The notes under the pieces are model-generated. The model ran no database searches. It was not told where the DNA came from and saw nothing but the letters and a program-made list of their open reading frames with translations. Of a stretch of 35,106 bases of DNA, positions 7,304 through 14,780 are shown one piece after another. A program made the position numbers and the translations under genes. This stretch comes from GCA-2718845 sp913041905 (GTDB taxonomy: Bacteria; Pseudomonadota; Gammaproteobacteria; GCA-002705445; GCA-002716945), in NCBI GenBank assembly GCA_913041905.1, contig CAJWJQ010000006.1, positions 1 to 35,106 of the forward strand, in the 5' to 3' direction. Each line of letters opens with the position of its first letter. Position 1 is the first letter of the stretch.

Positions 7304-8206
7304 ATGGAAGATATTATAAGAATAGCAACAAGAAATAGTCCGCTAGCGCTAATACAAGCTAAAAGGGTGGAAGCTATTCTAAAACAAGACGCGAAAATAA
7401 AAGTGAAGCCAATGACATCTTCTGGCGATAAAATTTCAGATAAAATGTTCAAACAGCACGGAGGGAAAGGGCTTTTTATTAAAGAGCTAGAGGATTCTTT
7501 ATTAAAAAAAGAAACCGACATAGCTGTGCATTCTCTCAAAGACGTCCCAGCAGAAATCAACAATAAATTTGATATCGCGACGATTTCAAATAGAGAGAAC
7601 CCATCTGATGCCCTAGTGTCTGAGAAATATAAATCAATATATGATTTGCCCAAAAATGCAATAATTGGGACATCTAGTCCAAGAAGAACGGCAATGCTAA
7701 AAAATATTTCTAATGAGTTTAGAATTATAAATTTAAGAGGCAATGTCCAAACACGTCTTAAAAAAATGAAGGAAAGAAAAATGGATGGAATTATACTTGC
7801 AGCAGCAGGTCTCCACAGGTTGTCAATGCAAGATAAAATTAAACAATATATTGAAACCGATGACTTTGTGCCGTCAGCAGGGCAAGGAATACTCTGTGTA
7901 GAATATCTTAAAACTAACAAATTAATTAAAAAAATCCTTAAAAAATATAATATTGATATGGTTGAAAGATGCGCCAAAGAGGAAAGAGATTTCATAAAAC
8001 AAATTGGTGGTGATTGTATGTCACCTATTGGTGTTTATGCGTCAATAAAAAACCAAAAAATTAATGTTAAAGCTTTTGTTTCGTCATTAGACGGGCAAAA
8101 ACATATCATGGCTGCATATGAGTGTGGTACAGATGAAAATATAGATATTGGAAAACATCTAGCGAAGATATTTATAAGCCAAGGCGCTAGAAAATTGTTA
8201 AAATAA
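7304..8206 (+). CDS. hemC: Hydroxymethylbilane synthase (porphobilinogen deaminase)
   Basis: Polymerises four porphobilinogens into hydroxymethylbilane in haem/sirohaem synthesis. The 300-residue protein has the cofactor-binding Cys238 in GGDCMSPIG, to which the dipyrromethane is attached, the catalytic Asp80 in HSLKDVP, and the substrate-binding arginine stretch GTSSPRR at 122-128 and LRGNVQTRL at 144-152. The N-terminal IATRNSPLAL is characteristic. The ATG at 7304 begins MEDIIRIATR; no clear Shine-Dalgarno precedes it. hemD starts 6 bases after the stop. Together they supply uroporphyrinogen III. Confidence 0.97.
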   Translation: MEDIIRIATRNSPLALIQAKRVEAILKQDAKIKVKPMTSSGDKISDKMFKQHGGKGLFIKELEDSLLKKETDIAVHSLKDVPAEINNKFDIATISNRENPSDALVSEKYKSIYDLPKNAIIGTSSPRRTAMLKNISNEFRIINLRGNVQTRLKKMKERKMDGIILAAAGLHRLSMQDKIKQYIETDDFVPSAGQGILCVEYLKTNKLIKKILKKYNIDMVERCAKEERDFIKQIGGDCMSPIGVYASIKNQKINVKAFVSSLDGQKHIMAAYECGTDENIDIGKHLAKIFISQGARKLLK

Positions 8207-8212
8207 TACAAA

Positions 8213-8938
8213 ATGAAGATACTAGTCTTATCTGAAATGACAATATTCTCCGAGATTAAAAAAATTTGTGAGGATAAAAACATAGCTATTGATAAAAAAA
8301 TTGTGGTTAAGATTAGCCCGCGAGCTAATTCTTGCCCTCCTGTTGAGACAAATTTTGACGCTGCAGTTTTCCAAAGCAAGAATGCTGTAATTCATAGTAA
8401 AGATTATTGGGATAATTTAAAAAAATATAAGCCAGTTATATATTGTCTTGGCAAATATACTAGCGGTTTAATTAAAGAAAATTTAGACATGAATGCCATC
8501 TATCCTAAAGATGAAAGCTCAAGTGAAAATTTAGCAAAAATTATTTATACAACAATATCAAAGACAGAAAATAATCGAAAAAATTATATTATATTTTGCG
8601 GAGTAGACGGAAGAGGCGTGATTAATCAAATGCTAATAGAAAATGGACAGTCTGTGCATGTTTCAAAAGTTTACAGCAGAGAGGAAAATAAAAATATCAA
8701 GATAACCAAAAAAGATTTAGACCCAAATAATACCAATTATGTAATTGTTTCCAGTAGGTTTGCGTTGAAAACATTTTTAAACAAAACATCTCGGTTTATT
8801 AAAGATTATAAAATTATATATGTTGTGCCAAATAAAAGAGTGGTTTATAAAATGAAAGATATTTCTAAAACTATAGTTGTAAATAATTTAAATGATGCGA
8901 CTCATTATGTTGGCGCCATATTAAATAATGAACAATAA
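8213..8938 (+). CDS. hemD: Uroporphyrinogen-III synthase
   Basis: Cyclises hydroxymethylbilane with inversion of ring D. Sequence conservation in HemD is always low; the call rests on position directly after hemC, length (241 residues, family about 245) and a two-lobe Rossmann-like layout. Visible landmarks are DAAVFQSKNAV (about 49-59), corresponding to the family's strand before the first inter-domain linker, VIYCLGKYTSGLI (about 75-87), and the second-lobe strands NYIIFCGVDGRG and NYVIVSSRFALKTF. Catalysis in this family needs few invariant residues, so their absence is not informative. The last 11 bases overlap the next gene. Confidence 0.85.
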   Translation: MKILVLSEMTIFSEIKKICEDKNIAIDKKIVVKISPRANSCPPVETNFDAAVFQSKNAVIHSKDYWDNLKKYKPVIYCLGKYTSGLIKENLDMNAIYPKDESSSENLAKIIYTTISKTENNRKNYIIFCGVDGRGVINQMLIENGQSVHVSKVYSREENKNIKITKKDLDPNNTNYVIVSSRFALKTFLNKTSRFIKDYKIIYVVPNKRVVYKMKDISKTIVVNNLNDATHYVGAILNNEQ

Positions 8939-9791
8939 AATAATTTTAGTGGGGAGTGGATATTTGGGTAATTACATCATAGGAAGTATGATAGAAAAAA
9001 ATTTACCTTGCCAAATAATTGAAATATCTAGAACAAAAAAAAATCGACCGTCTTCAATAGAGTCAATAAAAATGGATCTGGATGATGATATTTTAAAATT
9101 AGAAAATTTTAATGAAGCAACAATAGTATATATGGCCCCTCCAAGCACAGTATCTTTAAAAGATTATAGGATAAAAAATTTTTTAAAAAATTTAGAAGAA
9201 GTAAAAACCAAACGACTTATTTATATCAGCACGAGTGGTGTTTATGGGGATTGTAATGGCCAAGAGGTTAATGAATCATGCAAGGTGAGTCCTAGTACAG
9301 ACCGAGCAAAACGACGGGTTAGCGCGGAAACGCAATTGACGAGTTATTGTAAACGAAAAAATATAAATTTAATAATTCTTCGTGTGCCAGGAATTTATGG
9401 AAAGGGAAGGTTGCCCATAGACAGAATAAAATCTGGGGAACCAATTATTAAAAAGCAAGAAAGTAAAATTACAAACCTAATACATGTTGAAGACCTTGCT
9501 GGTATAGTTATTGCCGCAACTGCGTCAGAAGATTTAAATAAATGTGAAATTATTAATGTTAGCGATGGGAATCCAGTATCTTCAACAGATTACTATGAAA
9601 TTATAGGCATGTTATTGGGAGTAAAAATTACCAACTATGTAACATATGAAGAAGCGCTAAATGTTTATACCAAACAAAGGCTGTCGTTTTTAAAAGAATC
9701 TAGAGTGCTGAATGTTAATAAAATGTTTAGCCTCTTCCCAAGCTGTATAAAATATTTAAGTCTTGAAGATGGGGTGCGGGCTAGTCTTTAA
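8928..9791 (+). CDS. NAD(P)-binding SDR/epimerase-family protein (YeeZ-like)
   Basis: A 287-residue extended/atypical short-chain dehydrogenase-like protein. The Rossmann dinucleotide motif GSGYLGNY is at 9-16, followed by a strand, then IYISTSGVYGD at about 97-107, the usual strand carrying the catalytic Ser/Tyr region, and LRVPGIYG at about 147-154. The canonical YxxxK is not evident: the region after the Ser strand reads STDRAKRRVSAE, as in the YeeZ-like subgroup, so enzymatic activity is uncertain. Its start overlaps hemD by 11 bases, suggesting coupled translation. In many gammaproteobacteria hemD is followed by hemX/hemY instead. Its stop abuts the stop of the converging ParA-like gene with no spacer. 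Confidence 0.78.
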   Translation: MNNKIILVGSGYLGNYIIGSMIEKNLPCQIIEISRTKKNRPSSIESIKMDLDDDILKLENFNEATIVYMAPPSTVSLKDYRIKNFLKNLEEVKTKRLIYISTSGVYGDCNGQEVNESCKVSPSTDRAKRRVSAETQLTSYCKRKNINLIILRVPGIYGKGRLPIDRIKSGEPIIKKQESKITNLIHVEDLAGIVIAATASEDLNKCEIINVSDGNPVSSTDYYEIIGMLLGVKITNYVTYEEALNVYTKQRLSFLKESRVLNVNKMFSLFPSCIKYLSLEDGVRASL

Positions 9792-10415
9792 TTATTTTAT
9801 GCCTATCCAGCTAATTAATGGCTTCCATTCTTCTCGGTCTTGCGCGGTCATTGCTTCTCCCATCTCAAAAATACCTAACCCCGAACGAGCAGATTTTAGA
9901 TAATTAGTATTATCTCTAAAAGCAGTAACGTATTTTATTCCTTTTTCTTTCAACAAATAACTGTCTAATTCTAGAAAAATATTGGTGTGGGCCCTACATC
10001 TATTCGCAACTAAGCCAATCTGGACTCTATTCCTAATGACAGACCCCATGGCTCTTAAAGATTGTATAAATTCTTTTGCGGCCTTCATATCGATAGGGGA
10101 TGGCAACACAGGAACAACAACAATATTGGCTTTTTTGATATACGAAGTTAGTTTATTCCCATATATCGCAGCTGGTAAATCATATATCACAACAGCGTTC
10201 TTTGCTCTTTTAACAAGTTTGTTAAATTTTTTTGTACCACTAACTTTAGGTTTGGACACAGGTCTTGCGTCAAGCCACTGCATACTAGATTGTTGCGGGT
10301 CTAAGTCTACAATCGTTGTCGGGATTCCCGCTTTTGCATAATATGCTGCAAGATTAACCGCAAGCGTTGTTTTCCCGGAGCCACCCTTGGAATTATAAAT
10401 CATTATTGATTTCAT
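9792..10415 (-). CDS. Orphan ParA/MinD-family ATPase
   Basis: A 207-residue deviant-Walker ATPase. The KGGSGKTT motif at 10-17 has the signature Lys of the ParA/MinD family, VDLDPQQSSMQWL at 36-48 is the Walker A' region, and YDLPA at about 78-82 replaces the usual DxPP. The protein is short and lacks the N-terminal helix-turn-helix of plasmid P1-type ParA, and no ParB-like gene adjoins it. Small orphan ParAs position cargo such as carboxysomes, chemoreceptor clusters or plasmids; which applies here is unknown. It is distinct from the chromosomal ParA at 23705. AGGA lies six bases before the ATG, and a 15-nt palindrome sits just upstream, a possible autoregulatory operator. Confidence 0.85.
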   Translation of the reverse strand: MKSIMIYNSKGGSGKTTLAVNLAAYYAKAGIPTTIVDLDPQQSSMQWLDARPVSKPKVSGTKKFNKLVKRAKNAVVIYDLPAAIYGNKLTSYIKKANIVVVPVLPSPIDMKAAKEFIQSLRAMGSVIRNRVQIGLVANRCRAHTNIFLELDSYLLKEKGIKYVTAFRDNTNYLKSARSGLGIFEMGEAMTAQDREEWKPLISWIGIK

Positions 10416-10430
10416 GATATTTCCTACTTA

Positions 10431-10445
10431 TTTGATAATATCAAA
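10431..10445. promoter_or_regulatory. 15-nt palindrome upstream of the orphan parA-like gene (candidate operator)
   Basis: TTTGATA and TATCAAA are perfect reverse complements around one base. The element lies 16-30 bases before the gene's ATG and covers TATTAT on the minus strand, where a -10 would sit. A DNA-binding dimer here would block transcription. This is inference; chance AT-rich palindromes of this size do occur. Confidence 0.4.
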
Positions 10446-10470
10446 GTGTAACTTAGACTGCTATATTAAA

Positions 10471-11256
10471 TTACTCATTTATTATTACCCTAACTGGCGC
10501 GTGATCTGAAGTTCGCGGCTCTTTTGAACACCAAGACTTATGTCGCGTTTCCTTATCAATAATATATTCAGAACAATTAGCCTGTATAGGCTTACTTCCA
10601 AGAATTAAATCAATTCTATAACCAATATTTCTATGAAAGGCTCCTCCTCTGTAATCCCACCAGCTAAAAGTTTTAGCAGGAAAATTAAAATCATTAAAAA
10701 TATCATAAAAGCCTAGCTTTAAAAGTTCTGCGAGCGACGATCTTTCTTTGGTAGAACATAATATTTGCTCTTTCGTTTTCCCAACATCAAATACATCGTC
10801 GTCAGTAGGAGCAATATTAAAATCTCCAAGAATAATTAGTTTCTTGTTTTTTTTTAAAGAAGATTTGGCGTATGAGTTAAGTTTTTTGAGCCAGTTGAGT
10901 TTATGTAAATATTTCTCTGCTCCTACGTCTTGCCCATTTACCACATAAACATTAATGATCTTAGTGTCCGCATATGTTCCTGCTATAGATCTAATTTCTG
11001 ATTTATCAATAACTATAGGATTAAATTCTATATCTGTGCACTGAGCTTTTGAAATAATGGCGACACCATTATATGTCTTTTGCCCACAAAAATAGCAGTT
11101 GTATCCTGCCGCTTTAATTTCCTCTTCTGGAAAATTTTCATCTAATGATTTAGTTTCTTGTAGTGCGAGTATGTCAGGCTGGAATTGTTTTAAGTATTGC
11201 AAAACATTGGGCAGGCGAACTTTAATCGAGTTAACATTCCAGGTTGCTACAATCAT
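10471..11256 (-). CDS. xthA: Exodeoxyribonuclease III (AP endonuclease)
   Basis: Class II AP endonuclease and 3'-5' exonuclease of base-excision repair. The 261 residues carry the endonuclease/exonuclease/phosphatase fold: WNVNSIK at 6-12, metal ligand Glu34 in ALQETK, GDFNIAP at 144-150 (Asp145, Asn147), WWDYRGGAF around 200, and the C-terminal SDHAPV with catalytic His252. This matches the ExoIII subfamily. Its ATG overlaps the gyrB stop as ATGA, so it is probably translated from the gyrB transcript. It is the last member of the dnaA-dnaN-recF-gyrB-xth run. Confidence 0.95.
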   Translation of the reverse strand: MIVATWNVNSIKVRLPNVLQYLKQFQPDILALQETKSLDENFPEEEIKAAGYNCYFCGQKTYNGVAIISKAQCTDIEFNPIVIDKSEIRSIAGTYADTKIINVYVVNGQDVGAEKYLHKLNWLKKLNSYAKSSLKKNKKLIILGDFNIAPTDDDVFDVGKTKEQILCSTKERSSLAELLKLGFYDIFNDFNFPAKTFSWWDYRGGAFHRNIGYRIDLILGSKPIQANCSEYIIDKETRHKSWCSKEPRTSDHAPVRVIINE

Positions 11257-13670
11257 ATGTCTAGATTTTTAACTGAGCTATATTCCTGTTTAATGAATTG
11301 TTTTCTCATTTCTACATCATCTCCCATAAGCTCCACAACTACTTGGTTCCCATCCTCTAATGGCAACACTTTTATTAAAGTTCTACTTTTTGGATTCATA
11401 GTGGTTTCTTCTAGCTGGGGCGGGTTCATTTCACCTAGGCCTTTATATCTCTGTAATGTTATAGAGTTTTTTGAAGCAGAAATAAGCTTATCAAAACACT
11501 CGGTAAGGCTGTATCGCGCAGACTCGACACCATCATTATTTTTATAATTAAAATAGCTGTTAGCATATTTATTAAGCCCAAGAGACATTAAATCTAAATA
11601 CGAATCTGAACTAAAAAAATGTCTATTTAGAGGCTCTAAGGCCGATGTTACACCATTAAGTTTTTTATCAATATGAATAGATAATTCGCCATCATCCTCA
11701 TTTTCCATTACAGACAAATTAAATACAACGTTGACAGGCGTATTATTATTTAAATAGTCGGCAAAAGTTTTACACCATTCTCTAATATCTTTTTTATTTT
11801 TAAAAGATGACTGGTCTAATTTTTTATGAAAAGACAGATTCCGCAAAAACATCTTGTCTCTTTTTGCAGAAAATTGATCAATAACGGTATTCATTTTTGA
11901 ATAGTTGAGCAAAAGTTTCAGCAATATATCTTTATTAATAGCTTTATTATCAATAGAAACAACGACATTCGAAGCAATATCGCCATAAACAAATCTCAAC
12001 AGCTCTTCGTCATCTGAAAAATATTTCTGGGTTTTACCTTTTTTCATTTTATAAAGAGGCGGCTGAGCTATAAAAACATGCCCCAAATCAATTAATGCTT
12101 TCATTTTTGTTTGAAAAAGCGTCAAAAGCAATGTCCTAATATGCGCGCCATCAACATCTGCATCAGTCATTATTATGATTTTCCCATAACGCAAGTTTGC
12201 CACTCCTCCATTAGGGTCGGGCTTACAGTCCTCCCCAAAACCACAGCCTAAGGCGGTAATTAGAGTTGCAATTTCAGATGATGAAAGCACCTTATGGTCT
12301 TGCGCGCGTTGTGTGTTAAGAATTTTTCCCTTGAGAGGAAGAATAGCTTGTGTTTTACGGTCTCTTGCTTGCTTTGCTGAGCCTCCCGCTGAATCACCCT
12401 CTACAATAAAAAGCTCAGTTTTTGTAGGGTCTTTCTCCTGACAGTCAGAAAGCTTCCCAGGAAGATTGCCAATGCTCAACGGGTCTTTGCGTCGAATTAA
12501 TTCTTTAGCTTTGCGTGCCTCTTCGCGAGCCTTTGCTGCTTGATATATTTTAGCAACTATAGATTTAAGCTCTTTTGGGTTTTCGGCAAAAAATTCATTT
12601 AATTTTGCATTGAGAACTGACTCTACAATCCCTTTTATCTCAGAAGACACCAGCTTATCTTTTGTTTGTGATGAAAATTTAGGGTCTGACATTTTAACTG
12701 AAATAATTGCTGACAAGCCTTCGCGCGTGTCTTCGCCTGTGATATCAATTTTATCCTTACTGTATTGGGGTTGTTTAAGGATTGTAGTGTTAATAGTTTT
12801 AGTTAGCGATGATTTAAAACCCGCCAAATGTGTACCGCCATCTTTCTGTGGGATATTGTTTGTAAACGTTAATATTTCCTCTTGATATGAATTAGACCAA
12901 AGCATGGCTATTTCAATATTTATGTTCTTTTTATCTGACTGAAAAAAAATAATTTTTTCTTGGATTAAGGATTTCTTTTTTGTTATTTCTTTAATATATT
13001 CAACAATCCCGCCATCATATTTAAAAGTATCTTCGGTAGATTTTGACTCATCAACGTAGTTAATCCTGATGCCTGAATTTAAAAAGGCAAGCTCCTTAAG
13101 TCTTTTTTTAAGTAGATCTGAACTAAATGTTGTTAGGCTAAAAAATTTTTTACTTGGCTTAAATCGTATTTTTGTTCCAGTTAAGTCGGTGTCGCCTGTA
13201 ACTTTAAGCGATGCCACTGGTTTGCTGTTGAGATATTCTTGGCTGTGAATTTTTCCATTTTTATATACCGTTAATTCAAGAGTTTCGGATAAAGCGTTTA
13301 CAACAGAGACCCCCACGCCATGCAACCCGCCTGAAACTTTATAGGAATTATCATCAAATTTTCCTCCAGCATGTAGGACCGTTAAAATAACTTCAGCAGC
13401 TGATCGTTTTTCATCTGGATGTTCATCAACCGGTATTCCTCTCCCGTTATCAATTACTGTAACCGATTGGTCTTCATGCACGGTAATGGTGACGGTGTCA
13501 CAATACCCCGCAAGCGCTTCGTCTATTGCGTTGTCTAAAACTTCAAATACCATTTGATGTAGCCCGCTGCCATCATCTGTGTCCCCAATATACATTCCGG
13601 GGCGTTTTTGTACTGCCTCAAGGCCTTTTAGTACTTTTATATTTGATGAATCATATGTTTTTTTTGGCAT
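11253..13670 (-). CDS. gyrB: DNA gyrase subunit B
   Basis: ATPase subunit of DNA gyrase. At 805 residues it is almost exactly the E. coli length (804), so it has the roughly 165-residue insert of Gram-negative GyrB in the TOPRIM region. In order: GHKL ATPase motifs EVLDNAIDEAL (about 43-53), DNGRGIP and GGLHGVGVSVVNALS; TOPRIM EGDSAGGSAKQ near 423 and DADVDGAHIRT near 500 (metal ligands); and the C-terminal QRYKGLGEMNP. The Shine-Dalgarno GAGG lies seven bases before the ATG, inside the end of recF, with which it overlaps by 20 bases. The quinolone-contacting region reads GGSAKQARDRKTQ, slightly different from the common KQGRNRK. Confidence 0.98.
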   Translation of the reverse strand: MPKKTYDSSNIKVLKGLEAVQKRPGMYIGDTDDGSGLHQMVFEVLDNAIDEALAGYCDTVTITVHEDQSVTVIDNGRGIPVDEHPDEKRSAAEVILTVLHAGGKFDDNSYKVSGGLHGVGVSVVNALSETLELTVYKNGKIHSQEYLNSKPVASLKVTGDTDLTGTKIRFKPSKKFFSLTTFSSDLLKKRLKELAFLNSGIRINYVDESKSTEDTFKYDGGIVEYIKEITKKKSLIQEKIIFFQSDKKNINIEIAMLWSNSYQEEILTFTNNIPQKDGGTHLAGFKSSLTKTINTTILKQPQYSKDKIDITGEDTREGLSAIISVKMSDPKFSSQTKDKLVSSEIKGIVESVLNAKLNEFFAENPKELKSIVAKIYQAAKAREEARKAKELIRRKDPLSIGNLPGKLSDCQEKDPTKTELFIVEGDSAGGSAKQARDRKTQAILPLKGKILNTQRAQDHKVLSSSEIATLITALGCGFGEDCKPDPNGGVANLRYGKIIIMTDADVDGAHIRTLLLTLFQTKMKALIDLGHVFIAQPPLYKMKKGKTQKYFSDDEELLRFVYGDIASNVVVSIDNKAINKDILLKLLLNYSKMNTVIDQFSAKRDKMFLRNLSFHKKLDQSSFKNKKDIREWCKTFADYLNNNTPVNVVFNLSVMENEDDGELSIHIDKKLNGVTSALEPLNRHFFSSDSYLDLMSLGLNKYANSYFNYKNNDGVESARYSLTECFDKLISASKNSITLQRYKGLGEMNPPQLEETTMNPKSRTLIKVLPLEDGNQVVVELMGDDVEMRKQFIKQEYSSVKNLDI

Positions 13671-14778
13671 TCTTTTCCTCTGTAATTACACCATTTTTGA
13701 GCTCAAACATCTTGGTCTCTTTATGGTCTAAGTGGAGCCCAGTTATTGTTTCTTTATAAAGATCCGGCGCGGTCAAAAAACATTGGATTTTTGACTCTAG
13801 TAGTAAGTTTATCACAAGCGCTAGGTTCTTATCATCAATTCCAAAAAATAAATCATCTATTAATAAAATGGGTCTATATTTTTGTTCCACGTGGAACACC
13901 CTTGCCTGGGCAAGCATAAAACAAAGGCTTACTATAATTTGTGTAGACATTGACCCAATCTCTTTGATATTGTCGGCATCTGTAGTTATAAAAACATCGG
14001 CGCGGTGAGGGCCCGTAGTTGAATATTTCAGTGCTTTGTCCTTTTCTAGACAAGAGGCGTAAGCTTCTTCCACAGAAAGATCTTTGGGCCAACCTTGATA
14101 ATATGAAATTCGGGAGTTTTTAATATCACCGTAGGTCTCTTTGTCAAAACCCACCATCTCTTGGATAATAGCGGCATAGGCTCTCTGAAGTTTTTGAAAA
14201 TAATCGCCTCTATGTTTATTAATTATTAGGCTGTCTTCAATTATTTTATTAGTCCAGAAGTCAAGGTTCTCATATGTGGCTGTTTTTAGCAGCTTGTTTC
14301 TTTGTTTAAGGTTGTTTGAAAAAGACTTGTATATCTCATAATATTCATGTTTCACGTGAAACAGCCCTGTGTCTAACAGGCTCCTGCGGTGTTCTGGGGA
14401 AAGGTTAATTAAGTTTTCGCTCCCAAAAGTCAAACACACCAGTGGCGTCTGCACCATTAGGGAAAACGTATTGGCGCTTTTATCATTAATTTTTGCCTTT
14501 TTTTGTATATTTAACGTCTTTTCATAACTTATAGTATCGTTTTCACCGAACTTAACTGATTTTAACAGAATTTTTAGGTTCTTTTTGTCCTTTTTAATTA
14601 AACAGTCCACGTTAGTTTGCTTAAAACTTTTAGCATTACCACAAAGGTATAGAGCTTCCAACAGCGACGTTTTTCCTGCGTTGTTTTTGCCAAATATAAA
14701 GTTTAGACCAGAAGACGGAAAAATTGTTAAGAGGTCAAGCGACCTAAGCCCAGACGTAGATAGCTGCAAAACCTTCAA
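13651..14778 (-). CDS. recF: RecF recombination mediator, divergent in ABC signature motifs
   Basis: RecF loads RecA at single-strand gaps with RecO and RecR. The 375-residue protein has Walker A GKNNAGKT at 30-37, SPEHRRSLLD at 127-136 and TGPHRADV at 255-262, as expected. However, the ABC signature, normally LSRGQ, reads GSMSTQ at 275-280, and the Walker B/D-loop region reads LLIDDLFFGID (305-315) where ASELD is usual. Two parS sites lie in the reading frame, encoding FHVKH and FHVEQ. The start is TTG at 14778, two bases after the dnaN stop; no in-frame ATG gives a full-length N-terminus. Its 3' end overlaps gyrB by 20 bases. Identity as RecF is secure from motifs and position; ATP-hydrolysis competence is less sure. 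Confidence 0.93.
   Translation of the reverse strand: MKVLQLSTSGLRSLDLLTIFPSSGLNFIFGKNNAGKTSLLEALYLCGNAKSFKQTNVDCLIKKDKKNLKILLKSVKFGENDTISYEKTLNIQKKAKINDKSANTFSLMVQTPLVCLTFGSENLINLSPEHRRSLLDTGLFHVKHEYYEIYKSFSNNLKQRNKLLKTATYENLDFWTNKIIEDSLIINKHRGDYFQKLQRAYAAIIQEMVGFDKETYGDIKNSRISYYQGWPKDLSVEEAYASCLEKDKALKYSTTGPHRADVFITTDADNIKEIGSMSTQIIVSLCFMLAQARVFHVEQKYRPILLIDDLFFGIDDKNLALVINLLLESKIQCFLTAPDLYKETITGLHLDHKETKMFELKNGVITEEKNAKKNI
13883..13898. other. parS: parS centromere site, variant (ParB binding)
   Basis: TGTTCCACGTGGAACA is a perfect 16-bp palindrome. It differs from the canonical TGTTTCACGTGAAACA at two symmetric positions and is the variant form used as parS in Pseudomonas. It lies inside recF and encodes FHVEQ. 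parA and parB are about 10 kb away. Confidence 0.88.
14348..14363. other. parS: parS centromere site, canonical (ParB binding)
   Basis: TGTTTCACGTGAAACA matches the 16-bp bacterial parS consensus exactly. It lies inside recF, 449 bases from the second site's end, and encodes FHVKH in frame. Origin-proximal placement is normal for chromosomal parS. Confidence 0.95.
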
Positions 14779-14780
14779 GC

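Noticed and set aside
7252..7995. Long open frame (247 codons) on the minus strand opposite hemC, hydrophobic-looking
   Set aside because: It is fully antisense to hemC, whose catalytic motifs are intact; hydrophobicity arises from the complement of Lys/Asn-rich codons. No ribosome binding site or known motif.
9780..9800. Terminator between the SDR gene and the converging ParA-like gene
   Set aside because: The two stop codons abut with no spacer and no hairpin with T-run is visible.
13874..14092. Minus-strand open frame within recF, in another phase
   Set aside because: Overlaps conserved recF sequence including TGPHRAD; Arg-rich product without recognisable domain.
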